The notes beneath the pieces were generated by a model. That model saw only the letters and a program-made list of their open reading frames with translations. It searched no databases and had not been told where the DNA came from. Shown here in pieces: positions 9,094-18,109 of a DNA stretch of 64,000 nucleotides. The position numbers were made by a program, and so were the translations under genes. Positions within the stretch are counted from its first letter, which is position 1; the number at the start of each line of letters is the position of its first letter. Source of the DNA: Pantoea allii (GTDB lineage Bacteria; Pseudomonadota; Gammaproteobacteria; Enterobacterales; Enterobacteriaceae). The stretch lies in the NCBI RefSeq assembly GCF_002307475.1, contig NZ_NTMH01000003.1:370896-434895 (forward strand), written 5' to 3'.

Positions 9094-9796
9094 AGGCACT
9101 TGGGCTTTCATAGCCCAGATCCAGAGCCACGCGTAATACGCTGTCGCCCTGTGCCAGCCGCGTCAGGGCGATAGCCACGCGGGCTCGCCGTACCCAGTCG
9201 CTGAACTGCAGGCCGGTTTCACGTACAAAATGGCGAGCCAGCGTTCGACCAGACAGGTTGAGCCTGGCGCTGGCTGCCGCCAGCGACCAGTCGCCAGACA
9301 GATCAGCCTGAACCTGCAGGCAGAGCGCCTGTAAACGTGGACTCTGTGGCAGGGGCAAGGCAAAAGGCAGCACGTCCATGCTGCGTATCTCATCCAGGAT
9401 CAATTCATAAATCCGTTCGGTGCGGCTGGCTGGCGCGTAGGACACAGGCAAATCGATGGCGTTGATAATCAGCTCGCGCAGCAGCGCAGAAATTTGCACG
9501 ACCTGACAGCTGGCGGGAAGATCGGCTCTGGCAAAGGGATCGATAAACAGCGTGCGCGCAGCGACTGCCCCGGTGATGTGTAAGCTGTGGCGGGTGAAGG
9601 CAGGCAGCCAGACGCCACGGCTGGGCGGTACGGTCCAGCTGCCCAGTTCCGTTTCAACCCGTACTACGCCGCTCAGCGTATGAATAAGCTGCGCGCAGCT
9701 GTGATGGTGCCAGGGTTCTGTGGCACCATGCGGATAATCGTGCGCCAGCGGCACCAGCGGGCGGGTGCTGAAATCAAAACTGACCGTCGAACTCAT
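9014..9796 (-). CDS. AraC-family regulator with cupin N-terminus (NimR-like)
   Basis: The 260-residue protein has an N-terminal cupin sensor (HATEPWHHHSCAQLIHTLSG-like stretch, about residues 24-43) and a C-terminal double helix-turn-helix (LAAASARLNLSGRTLARHF and SVLRVALDLGYESPSAFSAM, about 180-245). It resembles the NimR/YeaM group. Its ATG overlaps the stop of the upstream reductase gene (ATGA), so the two form an operon. Its last 80 bases are antisense to the leuA 3' end. Likely targets are its own operon and the leuA/dipeptidase control region. Confidence 0.85.
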   Translation of the reverse strand: MSSTVSFDFSTRPLVPLAHDYPHGATEPWHHHSCAQLIHTLSGVVRVETELGSWTVPPSRGVWLPAFTRHSLHITGAVAARTLFIDPFARADLPASCQVVQISALLRELIINAIDLPVSYAPASRTERIYELILDEIRSMDVLPFALPLPQSPRLQALCLQVQADLSGDWSLAAASARLNLSGRTLARHFVRETGLQFSDWVRRARVAIALTRLAQGDSVLRVALDLGYESPSAFSAMFRRLLGVSPTDYFPAAESGSPR

Positions 9797-10653
9797 TGCG
9801 ATTTAAGATACTTGTAGATCACCGCTAAATCCTCTTCACCGTGCCCGGCTTCCACGGCCTGCTGCCAGACGCTGGCGATATTTTCCAGTGCGGGCAGTGA
9901 ACGCTCAGAGGCATCCAGCGCCAGCTTTGCGTCTTTGAGCGCCCATTGCAGATGCATCTGCGGGGTATAATCATCGCTGGCGATCATGCCCAGCTTCATT
10001 TTGGCATAGGGCACGGCCAGCGGGCCGCCGTCCAGCACCTGCCACAGGTCGTCGGTGGAAAACCCAAACTGGTCGGCGAGCCGGGTACTTTCGGCCAGAC
10101 TCTGCATCAGACCAATGAGCCAGCTGTTGATGACCAGCTTCATGCGCGAACTCTTGCCCGCCTCACCCAGCCACTGCGTTCCTTTACCTATCGCGCCGAA
10201 CACGGCTTCTGCTGCCTGAGCACGGGACCGATCGCCGCTGGCCATCACCAGAATCTGGGCGTTTTCTGCGGGGGCTTTGGTGCCGGAAACCGGCGCGTCA
10301 ATAAACACCACATCGGGGCGCGCCTGAGCGAATAAGGCAATCAGCGCATCGGTTTTTTCCACACCGATGGTGCCCATCTGGCACAGGGTTGCGCCCTGTT
10401 TTAACGCCGCTTTCGCCTCATGCAGCACCTGCTCTGTGGTGCTACCGTCCGATAACATCGCAATCACGACGTCGGCCTGCTGCACTGCGTCCGCGGCGGA
10501 TGCGGCTAACGTCAGCCCGGCGTCAATCAAATCTTCGCCCCGTGCGCGGGTGCGGTTCCAGCCGTAAACCCTGAAACCTTTTTTGAGTAAATTGGCGGCA
10601 AAGGCGTGCCCCATGGCGCCTAATCCCAGTACTGCAACATCAGGTTGTTTCAT
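9793..10653 (-). CDS. NAD(P)-dependent 3-hydroxyisobutyrate/tartronate-semialdehyde reductase-like protein
   Basis: The protein (286 residues from the ATG at 10653) starts with a Rossmann fold, VAVLGLGAMGHAFAANLLKK, followed by GWNRTRARGEDL, which suggests NADP(H) binding. It has the family motifs DAPVSGTKAPAENAQILVMA and GKSSRMKLVINSW, where the lysine is the catalytic residue. HIBADH-family enzymes reduce or oxidise beta-hydroxy acids or small aldehydes; the substrate is not evident. An upstream extension in frame lacks a ribosome site and family similarity. The gene is the first of a two-gene operon with the AraC regulator. Confidence 0.85.
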   Translation of the reverse strand: MKQPDVAVLGLGAMGHAFAANLLKKGFRVYGWNRTRARGEDLIDAGLTLAASAADAVQQADVVIAMLSDGSTTEQVLHEAKAALKQGATLCQMGTIGVEKTDALIALFAQARPDVVFIDAPVSGTKAPAENAQILVMASGDRSRAQAAEAVFGAIGKGTQWLGEAGKSSRMKLVINSWLIGLMQSLAESTRLADQFGFSTDDLWQVLDGGPLAVPYAKMKLGMIASDDYTPQMHLQWALKDAKLALDASERSLPALENIASVWQQAVEAGHGEEDLAVIYKYLKSQ

Positions 10654-11018
10654 GCTGATTTCCTTATTTTTGATTAGTGGTGTCCGCCTTAAGCTTACCC
10701 GGCTGTGCACGCTAAAATGTAGCACCTGTGACCCTGTACGTCCGCTGGCGTTTGCCTTACTGGCTTGCCCGCCTGCCCGCCCGTCGTGCGTTATCACGGG
10801 GTTAACCGCGCTAAGGGCATGACGTTTTAACGCCATGACGATCATATAAACCGATCAATCATTTACGATTTCCAAACAACTGACAAAGCTATTAATATAT
10901 GCCGCGATTGTTCCAGTTGGTTCGTTTAGCACCACTAGTTTCGCGACCTGCCGTTAACCGCTGTGGTTTTAAGCCACTGGTTGGCAGGCGACATACCCAG
11001 GGAATCGGCCAAATACAA
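10654..11018. other. 365-base divergent control region, reductase / pqqU
   Basis: No gene is supported here. The region must hold the minus-strand promoter of the reductase operon and the plus-strand promoter of pqqU. I see no convincing Fur box, so iron control of the TonB receptor is not indicated. A CATGACG repeat occurs twice (about 10817 and 10834), but its meaning is unclear. Confidence 0.5.
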
Positions 11019-13148
11019 ATGAATATTAAGCGATTACGTCGGGTCAGCCTGCCGTTTTTAGTCCTGCCTGCCACATTTTCTTCGCTGCCGCTCTTCGCAG
11101 CAGACGGCGATAATACGCTGGTCGTCAGCGCGGCACCGTCCGCAAAAGGCCTGAGCGAACTTGATACGCCTGCCGCCGTTAGCGTGGTTAACGGCGATGA
11201 TATGCGCCAGGCCACGCCGCGCGTTAACCTGTCAGAAAGCCTGACCAGCGTACCAGGATTGCAGATCCAGAACCGACAAAATTACGCCCAGGACCTGCAG
11301 TTGTCCCTGCGCGGCTTTGGTTCCCGTTCCACTTACGGGGTGCGTGGCCTGCGTATTTATGTTGATGGCATTCCTGCCACCATGCCGGATGGTCAGGGGC
11401 AAACGTCTAACATTGATATCGGCTCGGTTGATCGGGTGGAGGTATTGCGTGGGCCGTTTTCTGCGCTGAATGGCAACGCCTCCGGCGGCGTGATTAACGT
11501 CATCACCCAAACCGGACAGCAACCCCCGACGCTCGAAGCGGGTAGCTGGTTCGGTAGTTATGGCAGCTGGCGCAACAGCGTGAAAGCCAGCGGTGCCACT
11601 GGCGATGGCACACATGCCGGCGACGTTAACTACACGATTTCCGCCTCGCGCTTTACCACTCACGGTTATCGCGACCACAGTGCCGCGCAAAAAAATCTTG
11701 GTAATGCAAAGCTGGGCGTGCGCATCGATGACGTCAGCACCCTGACGTTGCTGTTCAACAGCGTTCATATCGACGCGCAGGACCCGGGCGGCTTAACGCC
11801 GGACCAGTGGCGGGCAAATCCCCGTCAGGTTGTCAGCACCGTCTCGCTGTTCAATACGCGCAAAACCGTCGATCAAACCCAGGGCGGCCTGCACTATCAG
11901 CGCCAGATGAGTGAAAACGATGACCTCAGTGTGATGATGTATGCCGGTACGCGTGAAACGACGCAGTTCCAGTCGATTCCTGTCAGCGTGCAGCGCAACC
12001 CGTCACATCCCGGTGGCGTGATTTCCCTGACTCGCCACTATCAAGGCATTGATACCCGCTGGACGCACCGTGATGCCCTGTTTTCGGTTCCGGTAACGCT
12101 TACCGGCGGACTTGATTACGAAACCATGCGCGAGCAGCGTAAAGGTTTTGAGAATTTCACCACGGTAAACGGCGTCACGCAGTTTGGCGAACAGGGAAAT
12201 ATGCGTCGCAACGAACGCAACCTGATGTGGAATCTTGATCCCTACCTGCAAACCAGCTGGCAGCTCAGTGAAAAATGGTCACTGGATGCAGGCATCCGTT
12301 TCAGTACGGTCAGTTTTGACTCCAACGATGTTTACATTACGCCAGGTAATGGCGATGACAGTGGCGATGCCCGTTACCACAAATGGCTACCCGCCGCCGC
12401 GTTGAAGTACGCCTTTGACGACAGCTGGAACACCTATCTGTCGGCCGGACGCGGCTTCGAAACGCCGACAATAAATGAACTGTCCTATCGTTCAGACGGA
12501 CAGTCTGGACTGAATCTGGGGCTGAAACCCGCGACCAGCGACACGGTTGAGTTAGGCACTAAAAAACGGCTGGGCAATGGCCTGGTCAGCGCCGCCATTT
12601 TCCAGACCGATACCCAGGATGAGATTGTGGCTGACAGCAGCAGCGGCGGGCGTACCACCTATAAAAATGCGGGAGAAACCCGGCGTCGTGGCCTGGAGCT
12701 GGGCCTTGATCAGCAGTTTAACTATGACTGGCGGCTGAAGATGGCTTACACCCTGCTGGATGCGCGCTATCGCACCAATGCCTGTGGTGACAACAGCTGC
12801 AACGGCAATCGTATTCCCGGCATCGCGCGCAATATGCTTTACACCGGGCTGGCTTACGCCCCAGAACAGGGTTTTTACGCCGGGGCAGAATGGCGTTACA
12901 TGAGCAATATTGCGGCGGATGACAGCAATGACGTCCGCGCGCCCTCTTACGCCATTACCTCGCTGAACAGCGGCTATAAGTGGCAGGTTGCCAACTGGAC
13001 ACTGGATCTGTTTGGTCGGGTAGATAACCTGTTTGACCGGAATTACGTGGGCTCGGTGATCGTCAACGAAAGTAACAGCCGTTATTTCGAACCGGCACCG
13101 GGGCGCAACTACAGCGTGGGCCTGACGGTCAGTTACGCTTTCCAGTAA
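11019..13148 (+). CDS. pqqU: TonB-dependent outer-membrane PQQ receptor, YncD/PqqU
   Basis: This 709-residue receptor matches E. coli YncD, shown to import PQQ, over its whole length. Shared stretches include SELDTPAAVSVV near the TonB box region, ESLT-VPGLQ-QNRQNYAQDLQ, YVDGIPATMPDGQGQTSNID, HKWLPA-LKYA and RGFETPTINELSYR. It has a signal peptide (to about residue 25), a plug domain (to ~150) and a C-terminal barrel ending in aromatic SYAFQ. The ATG at 11019 aligns with the E. coli start; the 40-residue upstream extension does not look like a signal sequence. It lies 5 kb from pqqA, so synthesis and uptake genes share a region. Confidence 0.93.
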   Translation: MNIKRLRRVSLPFLVLPATFSSLPLFAADGDNTLVVSAAPSAKGLSELDTPAAVSVVNGDDMRQATPRVNLSESLTSVPGLQIQNRQNYAQDLQLSLRGFGSRSTYGVRGLRIYVDGIPATMPDGQGQTSNIDIGSVDRVEVLRGPFSALNGNASGGVINVITQTGQQPPTLEAGSWFGSYGSWRNSVKASGATGDGTHAGDVNYTISASRFTTHGYRDHSAAQKNLGNAKLGVRIDDVSTLTLLFNSVHIDAQDPGGLTPDQWRANPRQVVSTVSLFNTRKTVDQTQGGLHYQRQMSENDDLSVMMYAGTRETTQFQSIPVSVQRNPSHPGGVISLTRHYQGIDTRWTHRDALFSVPVTLTGGLDYETMREQRKGFENFTTVNGVTQFGEQGNMRRNERNLMWNLDPYLQTSWQLSEKWSLDAGIRFSTVSFDSNDVYITPGNGDDSGDARYHKWLPAAALKYAFDDSWNTYLSAGRGFETPTINELSYRSDGQSGLNLGLKPATSDTVELGTKKRLGNGLVSAAIFQTDTQDEIVADSSSGGRTTYKNAGETRRRGLELGLDQQFNYDWRLKMAYTLLDARYRTNACGDNSCNGNRIPGIARNMLYTGLAYAPEQGFYAGAEWRYMSNIAADDSNDVRAPSYAITSLNSGYKWQVANWTLDLFGRVDNLFDRNYVGSVIVNESNSRYFEPAPGRNYSVGLTVSYAFQ

Positions 13149-13153
13149 TACAG

Positions 13154-13182
13154 GGCGGCCGCGCCGCTATCACGCGGCCGCC
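13154..13182. terminator. Strong hairpin after pqqU
   Basis: The 10-bp perfect GC stem GGCGGCCGCG / CGCGGCCGCC with a 9-base loop begins 6 bases after the pqqU stop. It lacks a clear run of T, so it is either a Rho-assisted terminator or a 3'-end stabilising stem. Confidence 0.6.
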
Positions 13183-13346
13183 GCTCTGGTGGCCTCTCTC
13201 CGCTATCCTTCCTGACGCTGGCATCTCGCTGTCGTCAGTCAGTTCATCGTATCACCCACCCATCCCGGTTTCCGCTGTGCCATTTTGCGAGAACACTCGA
13301 GGTTTCGTTCAAAACTTGCTCAAAAAGATCCACTCACATAAACTCT

Positions 13347-13366
13347 ATGTAGTAACGTAACTACAT
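13347..13366. promoter_or_regulatory. Palindromic operator before the toxin-antitoxin genes
   Basis: ATGTAGT-N6-ACTACAT is a perfect inverted repeat of 7-base arms, ending 16 bases before the antitoxin start. Type II antitoxins of the Phd family bind such palindromes to repress their own operon. The repeat is seen; the binding is inferred. Confidence 0.6.
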
Positions 13367-13382
13367 GTGAGGAGCGCTCACG

Positions 13383-13631
13383 TTGAACAAAATCTATTCA
13401 AGTCGTGCCTTTAATCAAGACGTGTCAAAGGCGAAAAAAGAGGCGGAGGACGGCCCAGTGTACATTACCGATCGCGGTAAACCCGCACATGTCCTGTTAA
13501 CGTTTGAGGCTTATCAAACATTAACAGGTGGCAAAAAAAATCTGGCGATGGCATTAGCCATGCCTGAAACAGCAGATATCGATTTTACACCGGAACGCCT
13601 AAGTATTACCGCGCGGGATGTCGATTTCTGA
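13383..13631 (+). CDS. Phd/YefM-family antitoxin
   Basis: The 82-residue protein begins at a TTG (13383), with GAGGAG 9 bases upstream. Its N-terminus (AFNQDVSKAKKEAEDGPVYI, then TDRGKPAHVLLTFEAY) is the DNA-binding Phd/YefM fold, and the acidic C-terminal tail would wrap around the toxin. Its stop overlaps the toxin start by one base (TGATG), the usual arrangement for this pair. It neutralises the PIN toxin and represses the operon, probably through the palindrome upstream. Confidence 0.87.
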   Translation: MNKIYSSRAFNQDVSKAKKEAEDGPVYITDRGKPAHVLLTFEAYQTLTGGKKNLAMALAMPETADIDFTPERLSITARDVDF

Positions 13632-14056
13632 TGCGATATTTACTGGATACGAATGTCGTTTCCGAATTGCGCAAGGCAGGAACAGCGCGCGTCGATCCAA
13701 ACGTCGAAGCCTGGGCTGTCACGGTCAGCACTGACAACACCTTTATTTCCGCCCTGACGTTGCTGGAAATAGAGAGAGGGATTTTGCATCTTGAACAGCG
13801 GGATGAAGAGCAGGCCCAACGTTTGCGCCTCTGGTATCAGACACAGGTACTTGAAGCGTATCGTCAGCGAACCTTGCCTGTGGATGGCCCCATCGCGCGG
13901 CGCTGCGCCCAACTGCACGTGCCCGACCGGCGCGCTGAAACCGATGCGTTGATTGCGGCAACGGCGCTACAGCACGATTTAATCCTGGTCACGCGTAACC
14001 TGAAAGATTTCCAGGGACTGGGCGTCATGCTGCTCAATCCCTGGGATATTGCTTAG
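13631..14056 (+). CDS. PIN-domain ribonuclease toxin (VapC/FitB-like)
   Basis: The 141-residue protein shows the PIN acidic residues D6 (MRYLLDTNVVSEL), E46 (LTLLEIERG), D105 (AETDALIAATA) and an N/D-containing C-terminal motif (VTRNLKDF, residues 120-127). These coordinate the metal for endoribonuclease cutting of RNA, often initiator tRNA. With the Phd-like antitoxin it matches FitAB-type modules. All key residues are present, so it should be active. Confidence 0.88.
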   Translation: MRYLLDTNVVSELRKAGTARVDPNVEAWAVTVSTDNTFISALTLLEIERGILHLEQRDEEQAQRLRLWYQTQVLEAYRQRTLPVDGPIARRCAQLHVPDRRAETDALIAATALQHDLILVTRNLKDFQGLGVMLLNPWDIA

Positions 14057-14059
14057 CGA

Positions 14060-14617
14060 TTACTGCGCGTTGAGTTTTGCACGCACATCATCACAGCTGC
14101 CCGTTTCGCCCAGACGGGGAAACACGCGCTTGATGCTGTTTTCGTGGGTGTCGCTATTAAGGTCAGTCATTGCATCCACTGCCAACGTGACGTTGTAACC
14201 TAATTCATAGGCCTGACGTGCCGTCGATTCCACACCAATGCTGGTGGCAATGCCGCAAATAACGACCTGCGTAATGCCACGCTTTTGCAGCTCATCATGC
14301 AGCGCCGTGTGATGAAAAGCGCCCCAGGTTTTTTTGGTGATGGTCAGGTCGTTATGCTGCGGTGTCATGGCAGGAACCAGGGTTGCCCAGTTTGCAGGCA
14401 GCTCGCCTTCGTGACGCGGCATCTCATTGCGTCCTGGCGCACCGCCAGCAACGTTGACCAGCACAACGGGCAGATCTTTTTCACGGAATGCAGCGGCGAG
14501 CATTGCGCAGCGTTCGATAACCGGCTGTGGCTCATGCACAACTGGCAGCGCAACAATCCCCTCTTGCAGATCGATGACGATCAGCGCGGTTTTCGCATCA
14601 AGTGTGGTTAAAGCCAT
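14060..14617 (-). CDS. Isochorismatase-family hydrolase
   Basis: The 185-residue protein has the family catalytic Asp (D16 in ALIVIDLQEG) and Lys (residue 95 or 96 in TKKTWGAF). The position usually occupied by the nucleophilic Cys (TDxCV) is glycine (ATSIGVESTA, G128), as in true isochorismatases that act by acid catalysis. Cysteine hydrolase or nicotinamidase activity is therefore unlikely. The stop is 4 bases from the convergent PIN toxin. The substrate is unknown; there is no siderophore operon nearby. Confidence 0.82.
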   Translation of the reverse strand: MALTTLDAKTALIVIDLQEGIVALPVVHEPQPVIERCAMLAAAFREKDLPVVLVNVAGGAPGRNEMPRHEGELPANWATLVPAMTPQHNDLTITKKTWGAFHHTALHDELQKRGITQVVICGIATSIGVESTARQAYELGYNVTLAVDAMTDLNSDTHENSIKRVFPRLGETGSCDDVRAKLNAQ

Positions 14618-14796
14618 GATAATTCCTCTGGAAGCGGTAACAGATAACGAGTCAGTAAGGTGCAGACTGCGACGCTCAGGCAGTCAGCGTTTGCAACGAG
14701 GTGCAAACAGGCGTGCAGCGCGGCCTTACAAAGGGGAAGTGAGTATACAAATGCCGGTCAGGTCTGAACAGGCGCGGCTGGTTTCAATTTGTAAGC

Positions 14797-15342
14797 TCAG
14801 GTTCGCCCAAGGTAATGAATCAGGCTGTGAAAGCGTAAGCGGCTGTTCAGGGGATTACGGTAGCTGTGGGCAACATCCGCCCTGAACTGAAAGGCCTCAT
14901 CCTGTTTAAGTCGCCGCCAGGTATCTTCGATGCCCAGTAACAGTTCCCCTTCCAGCACCACCACCTGCTCAATCACACCGTGCTCATGGGCCGCGGAATC
15001 GCTTTGTGCACCGGCCGCCAGCTCAACCGCCAGCAAATCAAAACGCAGTCGTTCGTCATAAGGTAATAGCGGCGTGACCGTCATCTGGGCATTATGCTGT
15101 CGGTAACTTGCCACCTCACCGGCGGAAAGCGATACGTTATGAACAAAAAACGAGAACGGGACATTGAACCCGGTGGCGATTTTCCACAAGGTCGCCACCG
15201 TGGGGCTGGATTCGCCACGTTCGATCTGACCCAGCATCGCCTTGCTCACGCCCGTTTTTTCCGCGGTTGAAGTCAGGCTCCAGCCGTTGGCCTGGCGCAA
15301 TTGTTTCAGCGCATCGCCAAGATATTGCTGCAAATTTTCCAT
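14797..15342 (-). CDS. sutR: SutR (YdcN), XRE-cupin transcriptional regulator
   Basis: The 181-residue protein joins an N-terminal helix-turn-helix (SLTSTAEKTGVSKAMLGQIE, about 22-41) to a C-terminal cupin. It matches E. coli SutR/YdcN, including VSKAMLGQIER-ESSPTVATLW and the C-terminal FHSLIHY. In E. coli it is linked to sulfur utilisation genes. It is divergent from ydcO as in E. coli, and the shared region contains a striking inverted repeat likely to be its operator. Confidence 0.88.
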   Translation of the reverse strand: MENLQQYLGDALKQLRQANGWSLTSTAEKTGVSKAMLGQIERGESSPTVATLWKIATGFNVPFSFFVHNVSLSAGEVASYRQHNAQMTVTPLLPYDERLRFDLLAVELAAGAQSDSAAHEHGVIEQVVVLEGELLLGIEDTWRRLKQDEAFQFRADVAHSYRNPLNSRLRFHSLIHYLGRT

Positions 15343-15375
15343 GTTGTCTCCTGCTGTACCGCTTCAGTGTAACAC

Positions 15376-15422
15376 TTGTGCGTTATAACGCCCTGTGCGA
15401 CGATGTGCGCTATAACGCACAA
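15376..15422. promoter_or_regulatory. 47-base inverted-repeat operator between sutR and ydcO
   Basis: TTGTGCGTTATAACGC (15376-15391) and GCGCTATAACGCACAA (15407-15422) are inverted copies differing at one base; each also contains the short palindrome TTATAA or CTATAA core. The second copy ends 12 bases before the ydcO ATG. Its symmetry and location suggest binding of two SutR dimers and control of both genes. Confidence 0.7.
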
Positions 15423-15434
15423 GAGGGTTACATC

Positions 15435-16610
15435 ATGTCTGCACGCCGCGCGCCGTTCCCCATTACCTTGCCCATGACCGTTTCCGGCTTTGTCGCGGTG
15501 TTGGTGGGCTATAGCAGTACCGGTGCGATTATTTATCAGGTCGCTCAGTCGGCGGGTGCATCGCCCACGCAGATCGCCGGTTGGCTTTCCGTGATTGGCC
15601 TTGCGATGGGCATTGCCTCGGCGGGGCTGTCTCTGGCGTACCGGATGCCGATCTTAGCCGCCTGGTCCACACCTGGCGCGGCGTTACTCGCGACCAGCCT
15701 GCAAGGGGTTTCTGTCAACGACGCCGTCGGGGTGTTTGTTTTTGCCAACGCCCTGATTGTGTTGTGCGGCGTAACCGGCCTGTTTGCCCGGCTGATGAAC
15801 CACATACCCGCCTCGCTGGCAGCCGCCATGCTGGCGGGGATTTTACTGCGATTTGGCCTGCAGACGTTTAGCGATTTATCAGTTAATTTCACTCTGGCCG
15901 CATCAATGTGTTTTATCTGGCTGCTGGCACGCCGCTGGTTCGCCCGCTATGCCATTCTTATCGCCCTGCTGGCGGGCTTTGCCATCGCCTTTGGGCAAGG
16001 CAGCATTCATTTCCCTGAGCATGTGGCGCGCTTTAGCCTTCCCGCCCCTGTCTGGCCGACCTTTTCACTGCCCACGCTCATGGGTATTGGTCTACCCTAT
16101 TTTCTGGTGACCATGGCCTCGCAAAATGCCCCAGGCATTGCGACCTTGCAGGCACACGGCTACCGACCGCCAATCTCCGCATTAATGAGCTGGACCGGGC
16201 TGCTGGCCCTGGTGCTGTCTCCGTTTGGCGGATTTTCGGTTTGTGTGGCAGCGATCACTGCCGCGATTTGCATGGGCGAAGAGGTGGATGCCGATCCGCA
16301 ACGACGCTGGATAGCGGCCGCGCTGGCTGGTTTTTTTTATCTGCTGGCCGGATTATCCGGGGCGTTGATTGCCGTGCTGTTCAGCGCACTGCCTGAGGTG
16401 ATGGTTCAGGTTCTGGCCGGTCTGGCCCTGCTTGCCACCCTCGGCGGCAGTTTGCAACGTGCACTCGATAAGCCCGACGAGCGCGACAGCGCCCTGATTG
16501 CCTTTCTGATTACCGCATCCGGCGTGACGCTCTGCGGTATCGGTTCGGCGTTTTGGGGCTTGGTCGGTGGCGTGGTTGCACATCTGTTATTAAAGCGTAA
16601 AACAGCGTAA
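15435..16610 (+). CDS. ydcO: YdcO, BenE-family inner-membrane transporter
   Basis: The 391-residue protein is mostly hydrophobic with about 12 membrane segments and matches E. coli YdcO of the benzoate/H+ symporter (BenE) family. The stretch STPGAALLATSLQGVSVNDA is the conserved family signature and APGIATLQAHGYRPP is another. The substrate has not been shown. The ATG at 15435 follows AGAGGG; a longer frame upstream runs through the operator. Expression is probably controlled by the divergent SutR. Confidence 0.88.
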   Translation: MSARRAPFPITLPMTVSGFVAVLVGYSSTGAIIYQVAQSAGASPTQIAGWLSVIGLAMGIASAGLSLAYRMPILAAWSTPGAALLATSLQGVSVNDAVGVFVFANALIVLCGVTGLFARLMNHIPASLAAAMLAGILLRFGLQTFSDLSVNFTLAASMCFIWLLARRWFARYAILIALLAGFAIAFGQGSIHFPEHVARFSLPAPVWPTFSLPTLMGIGLPYFLVTMASQNAPGIATLQAHGYRPPISALMSWTGLLALVLSPFGGFSVCVAAITAAICMGEEVDADPQRRWIAAALAGFFYLLAGLSGALIAVLFSALPEVMVQVLAGLALLATLGGSLQRALDKPDERDSALIAFLITASGVTLCGIGSAFWGLVGGVVAHLLLKRKTA

Positions 16611-16772
16611 CATCATCAGGGCATTGGTTATTTTCCCGGCAGCGGGTCAAAAAACCACGCATTTATCCCCTTTTTCAGCGGTTTGATTTGCCATTGTCCC
16701 ACGTAAAATCACCGTAATCGACGATAACACGCGATCTTCTGCCTCAGACAACGACCGATAAGGGCTTAACAG

Positions 16773-18107
16773 GTGGCAAAAACTTTTCTGCGCAGCGGCA
16801 ATCTGGATGCGGTTCTGGCTTTGGGCGAGAACGGCCAGCCTGTATTTGCTTCCGCCCTGCAAATCCGTGAAACCCTGCGTTTGCGCCGTCAAAGCGCGCT
16901 GGCAAATTGCCTGGCCATTCCACAAACCAATGAACGTGGCGACCGGCTTGACTGGTACTCGCCCTTCCCGGGCAAAGTGAAATCCTGGATGGGTGCCAGC
17001 GATTATGAACGCCGTCAGGCTTTACAACACCTCACCGCCTGCCAGCAGGACCTGCAGGAGATCAGCGCCCGCGCACGCGATGCAGCTAATCCGGCCATGC
17101 GCCTGTTTGGTGCGCTGTTAGGCAAAAGCCTGCACTTCCCTAATCAACAATATGTGTATCTGGTTAACGGTAAACCCGTCATTACCTTTTGGGGATTTGT
17201 CGACGCTCAGGAGCGTAATCGTGATGATGCGCTGGCCTGCCTGCGTGACAGCCTTGAAGAGTCACTGCCCACTGTGCTGGTTGAACCGCCACCTGAGCCT
17301 GTCGCCGTGGCTGCTGCGCCAGAACCTGAACCTGTGGTGATACCTGAACCCGGGGTTACGGAGCCGACGGTCAGCGATGTCCCTGTTCAGGCACCCGAAC
17401 CGGTGCCTGTGGCGGCAGTGCGTCGTCGGTCTTTCCGCCTGTGGTATCTCATCCCAACCCTGGCCGTGGCCGCTGCGGCAGCGACGGCTGTTATTTTACA
17501 TATGCCAAAGTCAGAACCGGTTACCACGGCGCAACCCGTTGCTCAAAACAGCCCGGCTCCTGCGCCGGTTATCGCGAGTAAGCCTCCGGCGGTGGTGGCT
17601 TCGGCTGAAAAACTGTCCGCCACGCTGCCACAAAAACCGGCCGCAGTGGTGGCAAACGCCGCGACAGCAACGGCCAGCGCCCCGTCATCCACGCTTTCAA
17701 ACGTCGTTGTACCGGCAGTGCCCGCTAAACCCGAGGATCTGGTGGTGACACCGGATGCCGTTCGCGATGGCCAGGTACAGGTCATTGATGGTCGCTGGCG
17801 CGTGGAGATTGACCAGGTCAAAACCCCAACCGGTAAACCGCCTGTTATGCGCTTCCAGTTCAAAAACGGCAAAGGCAACGTCCAGATTAACCAGGGCAAC
17901 ACCACCTGTAAGGCTGATGTGACCGCTGCGATGACCAGCGCCGGTAACCTGGTGATTGAGAGCCGCTTTACTGCCCGGTGCGCGGACAAATCGCGTTATC
18001 GCATGCCGTTGTTAGTGTGTCATTCCAGCATTGGCGCGGCAGCATGTGAAGCACAGTACAGTGGGGATCGTACGTATCCCATTACGATTAAGCGTGAGAG
18101 TAAGTAA
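16773..18107 (+). CDS. srfA: SrfA-like protein, single-pass membrane protein of srfABC
   Basis: The 444-residue protein starts at GTG. It has an N-terminal globular domain (1-165), a Pro/Val/Glu-rich stretch (170-215), one membrane segment at about 223-244 (LWYLIPTLAVAAAAATAVIL), a long Ala/Pro linker (250-325) and a C-terminal domain with four cysteines likely to be periplasmic. It is named by its place with SrfB and SrfC. srfABC were first noted in Salmonella as SsrB-regulated genes and called virulence factors, but the biochemical role is unknown. The stop is 2 bases before srfB. Confidence 0.8.
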   Translation: MAKTFLRSGNLDAVLALGENGQPVFASALQIRETLRLRRQSALANCLAIPQTNERGDRLDWYSPFPGKVKSWMGASDYERRQALQHLTACQQDLQEISARARDAANPAMRLFGALLGKSLHFPNQQYVYLVNGKPVITFWGFVDAQERNRDDALACLRDSLEESLPTVLVEPPPEPVAVAAAPEPEPVVIPEPGVTEPTVSDVPVQAPEPVPVAAVRRRSFRLWYLIPTLAVAAAAATAVILHMPKSEPVTTAQPVAQNSPAPAPVIASKPPAVVASAEKLSATLPQKPAAVVANAATATASAPSSTLSNVVVPAVPAKPEDLVVTPDAVRDGQVQVIDGRWRVEIDQVKTPTGKPPVMRFQFKNGKGNVQINQGNTTCKADVTAAMTSAGNLVIESRFTARCADKSRYRMPLLVCHSSIGAAACEAQYSGDRTYPITIKRESK

Positions 18108-18109
18108 CT

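Noticed and set aside
11232..11768. Minus-strand frame of 178 codons
   Set aside because: Antisense to pqqU, with no family resemblance.
14186..14201. GTTGTAAC core resembling a Ter site
   Set aside because: The flanking bases do not fit the Ter consensus, and it lies inside the isochorismatase-like coding sequence.
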